Source of the DNA: Anaeramoeba flamelloides
Lineage: Eukaryota > Metamonada > Anaeramoebidae
Assembly (NCBI GenBank): GCA_027625915.1
Contig: JANTQA010000070.1
Location: forward strand, 5,275,001 to 5,339,000
Direction of reading: 5' to 3'
DNA: 64,000 nt
The first letter of the stretch is position 1; each line of letters starts with the position of its first letter. The position numbers and the translations under genes were made by a program. Under the pieces are notes generated by a model, which was not told the origin of the DNA, searched no databases, and was given only the letters and a program-made list of their open reading frames with translations. This document shows, piece by piece, positions 31,736 to 43,599 of the stretch.

Positions 31736-32944
31736 TATATACTCATCTGAGTCACAATCTTTGAAATGCTATATAGTTCCTATAAGAAAGTAAAAAAATA
31801 TTTTTTTTCAAACAGAAAAAATTAATAGAAATCATTTTTAAACTCAAAGATATATTATTACATTTAAAGAATAAACAAGTTTGTTAAAAATATGTGATTA
31901 TTTGAATGGATTATTGATTGAAAATTTTGATTATTTTAATTGAATGCAAAAAAAAATCACCTATAAGTCTTTAAATTGTCTTTTAATCAATCAAAAATAA
32001 GGTAGGTCTAAAATATGATAGTTATTTAACAATAGGAATGTATTTTACAAATCCCATTTTTTTTATTTTTATTTGCATATTCTTTTTGGATGAAAATTTA
32101 CAATTACTTATTTTCGCAAAATTCCAGTACAGGACATCAGCGTGGTAATATTAATCGAGTATAGTGTAAAAATGAGTAGAATATGTACAAATAGTGATTC
32201 ATTTCACTTAATTTTAATTCTTTTCACTTTTATTTAGCTGTTTTTTTAGAGTTCTAATAATGAATAAGTTTATCAAATCTTATAATATTTTATGATTATT
32301 TTTACTTCTCGAAACATTTTAAAAAAATTATGGGGATAGGGGACAAACAAAACAAAAAAATGGAATTTGGAAAAAGTTAAAAGTCTAAAAAATAAAAAAA
32401 AAAAATAAGCTTAATTAAAACCTTGAAAAGTTAAAATAACTTAATTTCAGTTGAAAAAAATGACTTTTTAATATATAAATTGATAAAAAAAATACTTCTA
32501 TTATTTTTTTTTCCCATTTTCCCTCTATCAGATTTTTTTTATATTGGACCATAAAGTTATAATGAAAAAAAAAGAAATTGGTTTTCGATCAATAAAAGAG
32601 ATACTGAACCATAAAAGTATTGATAACTTAAAAATATAACAAAAAACCTACATTTAATAAATTAAAAATAGTAAAAAATGAGATCAAAAAGAAAAAAGTA
32701 AAAAATATTACTCAAAAAATTACTTTATAAACGAATCGAAAATGATATATTATCAAAGGAAAATAAAGAAATAAAAATAAACCATGCTGTGATTGTTGAA
32801 GTTCTTAATTAAATGTTTAGATTTTTTTTTTATCATTGTTTACCGATTGAATTTTATTAACCTCTTTAACTCTGATTTTAGTTTTACTTTATTTATTATT
32901 CTTTTTTTTTTTCTATTATTTGACTTTTTTATTCATTTTTGTAT
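31736..32944. other. Spacer between family C copies
   Basis: 1.2 kb of A+T-rich DNA between the two direct repeats. No gene recognised. Confidence 0.45.
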
Positions 32945-33430
32945 TTTAACAACTATTTTTCAAAAATTTTGACTTGCTTTATAATGTTAATAGGAGTTGT
33001 TCTTAGGGGTTATTCCAGTATTCTCAAAAAAAAATATTTTCAAATCTTTGGATCAGAATCATTTTTTCTAATTTTGCAAATTTTAGTTTTTCTTTTGTAT
33101 AAGTTTTACTTTTTTTTTTTATAAAGGTTATGTGGAAAAAAAAAATAGATCTTCGAAAAGAAAAATAATCTCTATGAAAATTGTGACTATGTAGTGTCTT
33201 TGAAAATGAATTTTTTTATTCATAAAAAATCTTGTTGTTCAACTTTTTTTCAGTGAAAGTTCAGTAATAAAAAACTGGTAATGCTCATTTCAAAAATTGT
33301 GACTTACTTTTTTTTAGTTTTTGGTTTTATTTTTTTTAATATTTATTATATATCAGATTTTTATATATGTAGAATGACTTAAAAGTGAATTACCAATCAG
33401 ATTGAGTTATTAATTGTTCTTGAATACTAA
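32945..33430 (+). repeat. Direct repeat family C, copy 2
   Basis: Partner of 31185-31735. It ends just before an AT dinucleotide run at about 33436-33453. The Phe-rich frame at 32939-33124 lies in it and is not kept in copy 1. Confidence 0.7.
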
Positions 33431-33453
33431 AGGATATATATATATATATATAT

Positions 33454-34964
33454 TCAATTTATTATTTCGGGTGAGTAAAACTTGTTGAAAAAGAGTTTAT
33501 TTTGTATTTTTTTACTGTTAGTCTTTTTTACACGGTCTAATTATTTATGAAAAACTAACCAAATGATTCGCAAAACTACTAAAGTTATAACGAGCATAAT
33601 AACCACTTAATAAATTTAAAGGGACCTTGAAAACTGGGGATTCGATCTTTTAATATTACAACTCTTCTATGGAAGAATAGAGGTTTGGATGATAATATAC
33701 CTAAATCACGACAAAGTTACAAAAATCACAATTATCTATAAAAAATCGCAATATTTCTATCAAATCTTAATATTTTGGAAAATCTCAATATTCAATATTA
33801 TCAGGATAATATGAAAAATAACTATATTCTAGACAATGGCGATAATTATTTACAAATAGTGATAAATGTAAAAAGGTTATTATTAAAATATATTCGCGAT
33901 TTTTAGTTGATGGGTTTTTATACTAATTTGGAAATATTTTTACTAAGAAAAGTTTTTTGATCAAAAAACCTATTATGTGAAAAAAAGTTATTTTCTTTAA
34001 AAAACAACAAAAAATATACTTGGCTAAATCAAGGGTCAGATACAAGAGTTTTATTGGATTTTCTTTTGATTTGATTGAAAACCCTATTGATCAATTCCAT
34101 GAGTTCAACAACTATAATAATTAAATATAAATAAAGATTTTCTCAGTTAGTACATGCTTTATGAGTTTTTGAGAATAAAAGAGCTTCTAAAACAATTAAA
34201 AATTAGCCTGTTTCTTTAAAGAATGAGTTCTTGGGCAAAACATTTTCAGTATTTCAAGAAAGCTGAAAAGAGTTAGATAACTTTTCAAAAACTTTAACAA
34301 AAACCTCGCCACATTATCACGAATTTTTCGGATTTTTTTAAACAATTATATTCTTCTTCTAATTCTTCTTCTTCTCTAAGGATCTTTGTATTGGACAGAA
34401 AACACAACTAGAACTTAGAGGTTTATATTTGATCTATCACCAATTGAAGGAAAATTACTCTTTATTCCTTTTGGTTATTTAATTTGTGAAGGTAATAACC
34501 CCATTTTAAAAAAACACATCCATTTTATATTGAAGTATCTTACTGTTGAAATGGATAATTATTAGTATGATCATCAAATTTGTTATATATTTTCCATTTT
34601 GTAAAAAAAAAAAAAATGAAAAGAAATAAAAAGTTTTTTCATCTAAAAATAGTCCCATTCCGTTTATAGAGATTTTCTATCTTTCAAAAATTTCAAACAC
34701 TTAGAGAAATTACAACCCCTTACAAACATTTTTCAAACATTTTTAAAAGTGAAAATCGTTGTAAAAATCTTGAGGTATCTGTAAAAGTCAAGAAATATTT
34801 TTTAAAGGTAATTTCAAAACAATAAATCTTCATTTTTTCTCCAGAATTATTTTATTGAGATAATTATGAAATACCGCGATTTTATGATTTTTCAAGATAA
34901 AGTCGGACTAATCGCTATTTTTTTTTAATATTATCCAAAAATAATTGTTAGAGTCATGATAATA
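33454..34964. other. Intergenic, nothing recognised
   Basis: 1.5 kb of A+T-rich sequence. It is slightly richer in CG-containing words (ATCGCAATATT, ATATTCGCGAT) than its neighbours, but no gene, RNA or clear terminal repeat could be supported. Confidence 0.45.
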
Positions 34965-35194
34965 AACTAGATTTCATAATAAATACCCCAATTTTTATTT
35001 TTTTTTTTTTACTTTTTTTTATTTTATTTTTACTAATTTTTATTTTAAATTATAGATTAAAAATAACTACTTCTAGTGTATAAACCTGAATATTAAAAGA
35101 GTAATTTTTTTATTATAATAAATAACTTCAATTTATAAAAATATTTATTTTCAAAATTTGATTTTTAATGGGGAAATTATTTCGAAATGGAGTT
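34965..35194 (+). mobile_element. TIR element family K, short copy, TA-flanked
   Basis: 230 bp. The left end AACTAGATTTCATAATAAAT and the reverse complement of the right end AACTCCATTTCGAAATAATT are inverted repeats. TA lies at 34963-34964 and 35195-35196. It equals the 25828-26036 copy in reverse. Confidence 0.75.
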
Positions 35195-36064
35195 TATATG
35201 TTATCATCAAAAAATCTAATATTTATATATATATACATAATTGGTTTTGCTATTAGGGTTTTGAAAGTGGACCCAACAAATTAAAACAAATGTTTCCAGC
35301 TTTTTTAATACTCAATTGCAAAAAAAAAAAACAAAAAAAACAATTTCTCTATAACTTATTTATTAAAAGTTCCTAAATAGTTGTATTGGAAACAGACTGA
35401 AGGGATAATTAATTAATTTACAATTAAAAAAAAAAAACATCAGCATTTTAAATTGTTCAACTTGAGATCACGAAATTACTTTTAGGGATAAAAATAATGC
35501 TTTAAAGTTTTGAGTGGGTTTATGATTGAGCTAGTTGAGTAGATCCATTAAATACCAAATATTTCCAAACGTAGACTGTTTTAGAATACTCTTAGAGTAT
35601 AAATAATTTGAGAAATGATCTTGCAAAAGATTTGTTCCTTTTTTTTAAGTTATTTTAATATATATATATATATTTTTTTTTTTTTAAAAAATAACAATTA
35701 TCAAACTTTAGTATCAAAAAAATATCGGGTATCTCAAGATAAAATATTTTTTTCTAAGAAAAAACGATTAAACAAATCTTGTTTTAAAAAAATTGTGTTA
35801 TTGTCATTTTTACAATGGAGGTTGTAATTATCGGAAAAGAATCTAGTTCTCTTGAGTTACTGTAAAATGTTGTCAATGAATGGAATGGGGAAGAAGATGG
35901 TAATTTAATTTCAAAATTATACTTGAAATTTTTGGAAGGTTATTTGGATCCAAAAAAACAATAAAAACTATTTCAAAATTTTCACATAAAAAACATCGTA
36001 ACAAATTATTTTTTTCTAAAGTGTGGTGTGTTTATGAAATATATAAAAAATTATTCCAGATTTA
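35195..36064. other. Intergenic, 3' flank of VDAC
   Basis: A+T-rich sequence with an (AT) run near 35659-35672. The frame at 35615-35827 is Lys/Phe-rich and unsupported. Confidence 0.45.
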
Positions 36065-37403
36065 TTAATTATTTTTTGAATTTTCGCCTTGCTGTTTGCT
36101 TTGATTTTGAAGGCTTTTTTCGTTTTTACCAATTTGGATATGGAACCCAAATTTTGTTGCGGAAGAAATGTTATTATCATTTTTAATTTTTGAAAAATCA
36201 ACCAACGTTGTTAAGCCAGCCTTAAGGTTGTTCGAAATGAAAGAAAATACTTCAAGTGATAAATTTCCAGATGATCGCAATGTTGCCCTGACTTGTGAGT
36301 CCTGTGTTGGGGTTGTTAACAATGATGCCTGTAAATTATCAATTTTTTGATTATTCAAATCAAAGCACATACCTATGGCGCCAGATAGTTTGGGTGTTAT
36401 TTCTGTAAAGACATTTGATGTCAAAAGTTTGCTTTCGTGATCGAGTTTGGAGTGGATCTCGACGCTGTCTGTTAAAGACAAGTGCATCGCGCTTTCAAGA
36501 ATCCCCAAGGATTGATCAGGAACGCTTCCCTTCCCTACAACACCAAACGAAAGCTTAGATACCCCTGTCGTGAAACTAAATGTAGCATTCTGTGAGAGTG
36601 GATCTGTTGCTAATGAGAACGTGAAATATTTCGGTTTGCAATTGAAATATGTATAAAGAGTAAAAGGGTTTGTGTGTGCTATAAATTTTAAAAGTTTGTT
36701 TATTGTTTATTGTTTATTGTTCATTGTTTTTGTTTTTTGTTTTTTGTTTTTGTAATATTGTTTTTATTATTTTGTTTTTGTTATTTAAGAATGGTCACAA
36801 AACAAACAAATTCGGGAAAAGATTGGTTTTATTAGATTAAAAAAGGATTGAAAAGAAAAAAAAATGCAACTGTTTGAAAAAAGTCGATCAAGAACTTTAA
36901 AAAGTTGCGTTTAAGAATTAAAAAGTGTAACTTCAAACTTTCACACTCACACTTTTGGTGTAGTTTGATCCTCACTTTGTAAAGTTTAAACAACTCTTTT
37001 TAAAGGTTTTTGTTCATCACTTTTTCCAAACAGCCTCAAGAAAATAATTTTTTTTTTATTTTGTTTTTTTTTTTAAATGTTTGAGTTTTTTACCAAGTAC
37101 ACCAGCATTTATTTGAAAAGGTTTTTCGTTTGTGTAATCAAGAATCATAGTAGCTTGTTTTTGTGATGTTACACTTGTTTTGATTTGAACATGATCCATT
37201 AAATTAAATGCTGAATTGATATGTGAATAAAAAGAAAGATCATCCAATGATTTTTTCTGGATGGAAGCAAAAGTTGAAAATTTTAAACCAACACTCGATT
37301 CACCTGAAAGGTGTAAGGTGTTGTACAATTGGTAATTGTTATGGAGTTTATTTGAGCGTTTTCCAAGCTCTCTAAATAAAAGTGGTTTCCAATTCGAAAG
37401 CAT
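36065..37403 (-). CDS. VDAC / mitochondrial porin family protein, two exons
   Basis: Exon 1 is 37403 down to 37094 (donor TTG|GTAAAA) and exon 2 is 36678 down to 36065 (acceptor TTATAG|CA). The phases match and the total is 307 aa with a 415-nt intron. The N-terminus (NWKPLLFRELGKRSNKLHNN) corresponds to the VDAC N-terminal helix segment with its L-G-K. Next come alternating beta-strand repeats (SGESSVGLKFSTFA, ATDPLSQNATFSFTTGVSKL). The C-terminal block QVRATLRSSGNLSLEVF, then LKAGLTTLVDFSKI, then ATKFGFHIQIG matches the last three strands of animal VDAC almost position by position. VDAC forms a 19-strand barrel in the outer membrane of mitochondria or related organelles and passes metabolites and ATP. 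The length is slightly above the usual 280-290 because of a polar Lys/Gln/Asn tail. The same fold in Tom40 is the alternative, but the termini favour VDAC. Confidence 0.85.
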
Positions 37404-37451
37404 CTTGAAAAAGAAAACAAATGTTTGTCACAAAGCAAAAAGCAAAAAAAA

Positions 37452-37769
37452 ATGATTATTGCAATATCACTTTGGGTGTTACTGGAAGACGGCAAAGAAA
37501 ATTTATCATTTGTGTTATCTGTTTTAATGGCAGTGGTTGCCAATTGCTTTTTTTTTAAAATTAAAAAATTCAATTTTTTTGACATCAAATTAAATAAAAC
37601 TATTGCTTTTATGATGGAAGATTGCCGCCATTTTCAAATAATTCGAAATTTCGTTTTGAATGACGAGATGGTTTTAGTAACAACACATGGACGATATTGT
37701 AAACAACTTGTTTTTGGATTTTTTGGATGTTACTTTAAAATAAAGGTAATTTTTTGCTTTTATTTTTAA
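37452..37769 (+). CDS. Possible exon divergent from VDAC (weak)
   Basis: A plus-strand frame from the ATG at 37452 opens only 48 nt from the VDAC start and runs 105 codons. The second half has a coding-like codon pattern (EDCRHFQIIRNFVLNDEMVL, then TTHGRYCKQLVFG). A donor-like AAG|GTAATT lies near 37746, so it could be a first exon, but no following exon was found. The opposite strand is also open over the first half. Function unknown. Confidence 0.28.
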   Translation: MIIAISLWVLLEDGKENLSFVLSVLMAVVANCFFFKIKKFNFFDIKLNKTIAFMMEDCRHFQIIRNFVLNDEMVLVTTHGRYCKQLVFGFFGCYFKIKVIFCFYF

Positions 37770-38246
37770 AACTGTGAAAGAAGAAAACTGTTTTGTTCAA
37801 TTTTATTTACTTTTATATTCAAAAGCAACAAAATAGAGATCTTTTGATCTGAGTTATCTTTGTAATCTTCAAAAGCTGAATTTTTTGATTTTATTTTAAG
37901 GGAATACTAAATCTTTTTTATTTTTTTGTCTCCAAAGGTAATAGAGTCATTATTTACACAATAATACAATTAAACCCAAATACCGCAACTTATTTATCAA
38001 CTTTAAAGAAATGAGTTATCATTTTTCAAAGAAATTTATTTTAACCATTCTTTTTAGAAGAAAAGAAACGATCCTTTTCTTGTTTGAATTGTTTAGATTT
38101 AAAAAAGTAAACGTTAAAAAATGCCAACTATTTTGATTTTTTGTAAATCTACCTATTTGTAATTTCTGCTTGGTTGTATGAAAAAATAACATTAAAACTT
38201 TGATCTTAGTTTAAAAATATATGAAAAATAAATCAAATATTGAAAA

Positions 38247-38893
38247 TAGCGTTGTCAAAATAAAGCGTGTAAAAAAATTTAATCAATGTTTCAAAATTAA
38301 TAGCATGCTTTTTTTTTATACTTGAAGAGCTACACATTAGCCGATCAAAGAAACCAACAATAAACCCTAATTAAATATGTTTTTGGTTTCTTAAAGTTCG
38401 ATTATTTAAAAAGAAATTCTAAAAATGAAGGATCAAATTGGAAAATTTAGCTCAAAAAATAAAGTAAATTTTACAGCACTTTTTATCACAAAAAAAATTC
38501 CAAAAAATTCGAGAAAATTAAGAATAATAGGAAAAATTTTGAACTAATAGCATCTTGAATTTAAATTTTACTGAAAATATCCAGATGTTTACTTTCAAAA
38601 TTGATTTGAACTTAGGTATATTATTGAGTAGTAAATTGGATGTTCCCTTGGAACAAGAAGAAAAAAAAGCATGGATTAGATTTTTAAAAATAGATTATAT
38701 TCGTTATGTACGCTTTATTTTGATCACTGAAATTGAAAATCAGAAAAAATTGATATTTTCTTATATATTAGAATATTTATTAAAATTCTTGAAATTTAAA
38801 AAAATTAGTGAAGTTTCTTTTGTAAATATTAATAGTACAAATCCATACTGTTATTATTTAAAGATATTATTTGATAAAATTAATATATTTTGA
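38247..38893 (+). repeat. Dispersed repeat family F, copy 1, with coding-like frame
   Basis: Collinear with 63446-63955 and, inverted, with about 45030-45541. Shared landmarks are AAAATAAAGCGTGTA, TTTGGTTTCTTAAA, AAGGATCAAATTGGA and GAACAAGAAGAAAAAAAAGC. The plus-strand frame from the ATG at 38585 encodes 102 aa (IDLNLGILLSSKLDVPLEQE, EKKAWIRFLKIDYIRYVRF, ILITE). The copy at 63.8 kb keeps the same frame over about 50 residues (SDLSFGILFGTKTDGALKQE, then ILITEDKD). The copy at 45 kb keeps IDLNLSILFGS and a shifted IILITE. I read this as fragments of one decayed gene or element protein; family unknown. Confidence 0.6.
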
Positions 38894-40593
38894 AAAAATA
38901 AAAATATTAATTTGAATTCATTTTATTTATTTGATAATATTTAAAAAAGTGAAAAATAAAAAATGGTAAAGTTCATTGACACATTTAATCTTCACATTTT
39001 AAATAACAGACTGAAATAATCCGGAGTGTGTTATTAATTAATATTAAGAATAATCAAATTAAAAATATTTCTTTAGATTATAATTTGATTTTTCCAAGTT
39101 TTAAAATAGTATTAAAGTAGCATTTTCGTTTATAAAACATTATTCAGTCAAAAGTGATAAGTTGTATATTGTGAATTAAATGTGTCTAGGGTTTGAATAG
39201 ATATTAAAAAAAAAAAAAAAAAAAAAAATATTTGTGAAATTTCAACATTTAAATCATATCACATTTTTTTTTTTATTGTTATTTACACATTTTTTTTTAT
39301 TTCAAGATTAATAATCATTGGGTAAAAAAGTGTTATTATAATGTCACTGAAAAAGTAAAAATTATTGTAGAGCATAATATTAATTACCATTGGGATTTAA
39401 TTTGGGTCTTCAATCGGAGAACAAAATGATCATTGTAGTTTTTTCAATAGTAAACACTCAAGAATTTGAGTTTTTCTATTATTAAGAAAATCTCTTGATT
39501 TTTTAGTTTTATTCCATATATATACAAATTAATTTATGATATCTATTATTCTACCAATTTATTATTTACACTTCAAAGATCAATTATAAAAAATAATTGA
39601 TTTTTGAAAAAAATGTTGGGTCACCTTTGAATGAAACAAAGTTTATGTTTTTTTTTTTTTTTTTATTTTTTTTTCATTTTTTCCCTCACTGAACCTTCTT
39701 TTATATTAGGAAGAAATGTTACAAATGAAAAATATCAAGTGGTTACTTACAATTACTGACACTGTAACATGTTAGTATGATTAAATTGAAAATAAAAACG
39801 AAAAAGTAAAGGCTGAAAATTAACCAAAGGTTTAAAGCAAATCAAATCAAAAAAAAAGAAAAAAGAAATTTCAACAATTAAACAACGATCCCAAAGTTAA
39901 CAATCCCCAAGTCAACAATTATCAAAATTATTAAATCAACTAGAAGTGTTGTGTTTTTTTTTGGGTTTCCTTAATTAAAGATAGCTTTTTTTTTTTTTTT
40001 CTTGATTTTTAACCAATTGCTTGTTATAAACCCCTTTTAAATTTCTTTCATTTCTTTTTTTTTTTCCCTTTATCTTTTCATTCCTTTGATTTTACTTTTT
40101 AAACATAAAAAAATTTGGTGTATCTTTCCCTTGAAAAATCGTGAAATCTGTGTTTTTATGCTTAAATCACCTTTGAGGAAATTTAAGTAAAAGGACTTTA
40201 AGAGTGTAATTTAAACCTTTCTTTCATCAAAAATAATAACATTTTTTTTTTTTACTTGTTTTTCTCAGATTTTTTTGACAAATAAAAAGAAAAATCAATA
40301 AGAATCTATTCTTTCAATAAAAAAAAAATTATTTTTTTCAAGTTTAAAGTAATTATTCAATTTTTTTGAAATAAAGTAGATTTTTTATAATAAGTTATTT
40401 AAAGATTTTTAGGGTTTGTTTTTGTATTTTTCTAGACTTTTTTTGAAAATAATAAGATTTTTTCTTCTTCAAAGAAAATTATACGTTTTGAAATTACAAT
40501 TATTTCCCAATTAATATAGGAAAATTGTTATTTCAATTTTCAAAATAAATTGCAATTATTACCGCTACAGCCAATTTAGCAGAGTAAAAATTT
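38894..40593. other. Intergenic with homopolymers
   Basis: 1.7 kb of A+T-rich DNA holding an A run of 23 (39206-39228) and T runs near 39649 and 39990. No gene recognised. Confidence 0.5.
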
Positions 40594-40750
40594 TGTCTTC
40601 GAGTTATCAAGGAAGTTTAATTTGTTGTCTAAAAAAATCATTTATAAAAGATGCTGTAAAGATCTTTGGGTTTTCTTTCAATTTATAAACTAGAAAAATA
40701 TTTTGGAATGTGAACAAAAATTTTTCATTTTTAATTGGAAAATAAGAGTA
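40594..40750 (+). repeat. Family D repeat, interrupted by element E
   Basis: Landmarks are AAAAAAATCATTTATAAAAG, AAGATCTTTGGGTTTTCTTT and TTTTTAATTGGAAAATAAGAG. The unit breaks off at GAGTA, exactly where the family E element begins, and the sequence after that element resumes with TAACC, as in the intact copy at 21487. Confidence 0.55.
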
Positions 40751-40983
40751 AAGTAGTGAAAAAAATACCGGATAAGATTTTAAATTGTGAATATTAGTAA
40801 AATTTTTGTGTAATTTCATTTATTTACAATCAAATCCTTTTTTTAAGAATCAAAATTTTTAAATTATAACTCGCCCACTTATTAGAATGATGATTAAAGA
40901 AATCATACCTGTTCAAAACACCATTCAATCAATCAAAAAACAAGAACAACAATTATCATTTTCCAAACTCTAGCAAACCTCTA

Positions 40984-41180
40984 TAGTCAGTTTCACTTTT
41001 AAGGCACAAACTTTCAACGAAATTTAAGGCACAAAAAAAATCTCAAATTAAGGCACAAAATTCAAATTCTAGTAAAAATAAATTGTAAAAAAAAAATTTT
41101 TAAATTTTGTGCCTTAATTTGAGATTTTTTTGTGCTTTAAATTTCGTTGAAAGTTTGTACCTGTAAAGTGAAACTGACTG
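40984..41180 (+). mobile_element. Palindromic element family P, copy 6, nested in element E
   Basis: This is the best-preserved family member. The left arm TTTCACTTTTAAGGCACAAA, then CTTTCAACGAAATTTAAGGC, then CTCAAATTAAGGCACAAAAT is mirrored almost exactly by the right arm. TA at 40982-40983 and 41181-41182 matches the single TA in the empty site of the sister element E copy (CCTCTATAAAAG in reverse complement of about 6290-6305). Confidence 0.9.
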
Positions 41181-41217
41181 TATAAAACTCGATTTTTTTT
41201 CAAAAAAAATTGATCTA

Positions 41218-41772
41218 AACTCCATTTCACTCAAAGGGGCCCAGCCAAAAATGAAAAAGTCACTTTATTTTTAAGAATCAACCAAATTTAGATTGTTTAG
41301 AAATACGAGAAATAATAAACTTCATATAAGAGTCCATAATTATAAAAGAAACCCCGGAACAAACTATAAATTTTAAAAAAAAAAAAATGTTAAAAAATTT
41401 TTTGGGCTCCATTCATTGGAACGTCTCGTGCAAAATTCTCAATTTTTTTAGGAAATTAAAATCGTTGATAATAAGATTTTTTACTTGTAAATGTATGAAT
41501 TTTAAAAGAACATACAAAGCTTAACTTTTCTTAATGTTGATTTCGTTTTTCAAACATTTTTTTTTTCAAAGTAAATTTTAAAAAAAAAAATTAATAAAGA
41601 AAAGAAGAAAAAAAAAAAAAGCAAAAAGGAAAAAACAAAAGTTTATAAAATGAGAAAAAATGATTTTGATCTAAAAATTGAAAATTTTAGTTTGATAAGA
41701 GTAATGAATTAAACTTATAGAATGTCTTCCATTTCTTCAATAGAACTGGGCCCCTTTGACTGAAAAAGAGTT
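41218..41772 (+). mobile_element. TIR element family G (GGGGCCC), nested in element E
   Basis: 555 bp. The left end AACTCCATTTCACTCAAAGG then GGCCCAG, and the reverse complement of the right end AACTCTTTTTCAGTCAAAGG then GGCCCAG. TA is at 41216-41217 and 41773-41774. The empty site is seen in the sister element E copy. No reading frame. Confidence 0.85.
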
Positions 41773-42291
41773 TACTTAGACTATCATACAATTATTCGAG
41801 TATTCTAGAGACACCCTACTTTGATGAACTTTCGGTAGGTTTATTACTAAGCTCATAAAAAAATTGGTTATTTAAAAAAAGGATTTGATTGTAAATAAAT
41901 GAAATTACACAAAAATTTTACTAATATTCACAATTAAAAATCTTGTCAGGGATTTTTTTCATGTCAGGGATTTTTTCCCTGCTATAACCGAAAATATATT
42001 GAGAACTTGAACTTTATTAAATAATATAGAATGGTTCAAACTTTTTAAAACAATTAATTTATTTCTGAAAATAGTATTTAAAGGTCATCCGGATAATTTA
42101 CTCATCACATTTTTACACGGTTTTTCAATTTCAAGAGGCAATATTTTTTTTTAGAATTAACCATTTAATTTTACTCAAAGATATTTTTATTGTTTACTAG
42201 TCATTACAATACTATTATTACCAATACAGAATCCATAAATTATATTTCGAGCCCTCAAATATTTATTTATTTATTGATTGAAAAAACACTA

Positions 42292-42489
42292 CATTCAGTG
42301 CCTTTTTTAAGACACAAACTTTCTTAGGAAATTTACTACACAGTAAAATCCAAATTAAAGGACATTTTTTTGAAATTTTTTCTTTTACACATTATTTTAC
42401 TAGAATTTAAATTTTGTGCTCTAATTAGAGAATTTTTTTTGAAGATTAATTTTCTTTGTAGGTTTGTATTTAAAATATGGAACTGACGG
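42292..42489 (+). mobile_element. Palindromic TA-flanked element family P, copy 7
   Basis: The left end is CATTCAGTGCCTTTTTTAAG and the right end in reverse complement is CCGTCAGTTCCATATTTTAA. TA is at 42290-42291 and 42490-42491. The interior GACACAAACTTTCTTAGG and TGTGCTCTAATTAGAGA blocks are family-typical. Confidence 0.7.
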
Positions 42490-42544
42490 TAATATCTTTA
42501 CCAAATCAATTAAAAATGATATTTTTTTTAAACATTTGATTTGT

Positions 42545-42690
42545 TGATTCCTTTTTGAATTATGGGCTAAAATATTAAACTCTGTTATTTTCCAATTAGT
42601 AAATGAACTATTATTTTTGAAGTTCCAAAAAATTTGATAATATTGGTTTAAAAAACCCAAAGATCTTGTCAAAATTAATTAGAAATGGTA
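42545..42690 (-). repeat. Family D repeat, inverted copy
   Basis: It reads in reverse complement relative to 21318-21487: GTTATTTTCCAATTAG, then GAAGTTCCAAAAAATTTGAT, then AACCCAAAGATCTTGTCAAA and AATTAGAAATGGTATAC. Confidence 0.55.
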
Positions 42691-43252
42691 TACTTTTAGT
42701 GATTTAATTAGGTTTTCTTATTAACTTGAAGATGAAATTCAAATATTATTAATGTAATTATAATAGTATTGTAATTCATTTGACGAACTATTTTAAAATC
42801 TAAGGGATATTGTTTGATGAATAATGTATAAAATCACCAATTTCAAGCAGATTTTCACAGTCATTGTTATTTTAAGGAACAATATAAGATCACAATAAAA
42901 GTTCAAAAATATCAAAATTAAGCACAAAAAAAAAAAAAAAAAGAATAGCAATCTTAAAAGAAAACTATACTCTTTGATTTTTTTAATTTTTTTCAAATAA
43001 ACTATAATCTAAAATAAAATCCCATTTCTGGTTTTTTTCCCCAACTTACTACTTTATTAAATTCAAAACAAATTGCAATTAAAAATGTTTATCTATCGTA
43101 TTTTTATGATACGGTAGGATTTACTCAATTATTTTTACTCAATAATCACAAAAAACTCACCTTTAAAAGTCATTTTTGAAAAAATTATCTTCCTTTCACT
43201 TTTTATCACTTAAGAAAGTTGTTTTTAAATATGTTAAGAAAAAATTCTTCAA

Positions 43253-43418
43253 GGACTAATCTCTCAAAAATTTTTTTACCTAGTTTTAATAGAGATTGAG
43301 AAATTTTTTGGCCAATTACTTTGATTTGAAAAATCCTGTTTATTTTCAAAATTAAACACTTTCCTGTTAAGGAATCCTTATTGAGAAATTGGTCAAAAAA
43401 AATAATCGAGATTACACG
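43253..43418 (-). mobile_element. TTAA-type element family T, degenerate inverted copy
   Basis: Reverse complement of 57005-57175 over its length. Landmarks are GGACTAATCTCTCAAAAA, CCAATTACTTTGATTTGAAA and AAGGAATCCTTATTGAGAAA. The flanks are eroded (TTCAA on the left rather than TTAA). Confidence 0.6.
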
Positions 43419-43599
43419 ACACGATCATGAAAAAATTTTTTCAAAAATAATTTACACATTTGCCAATTTTTCACTTTTTGATAACTTAACTTATAATAAA
43501 CACTATTGGTTCATAAAGGAACTTGGACCAAAAATTATTTACAAAGATATTTAACAATTTAAGTTGGAAAATTCAAAATTAAATTTTCCAGTAAGATTT

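Larger units (their letters stand above)
40753..41992 (-). mobile_element. TIR element family E, copy 2, carrying two insertions
   Basis: The ends GTAGTGAAAAAAATACCGGA (left) and GCAGGGAAAAAATCCCTGAC (right, reverse complement) match family E. The unique parts (40753-40981, 41183-41216, 41775-41992) are together the reverse complement of 6056-6552. The extra about 750 bp is a family P copy (40984-41180) and a family G copy (41218-41772), each with TA at both edges. Confidence 0.8.

Noticed and set aside
33454-34960. A further inverted-repeat element spanning 33.5-34.9 kb
   Set aside because: TCTAATTATTT near the left and GGACTAATCGC near the right were considered as ends, but the match is too short and no target duplication is visible.
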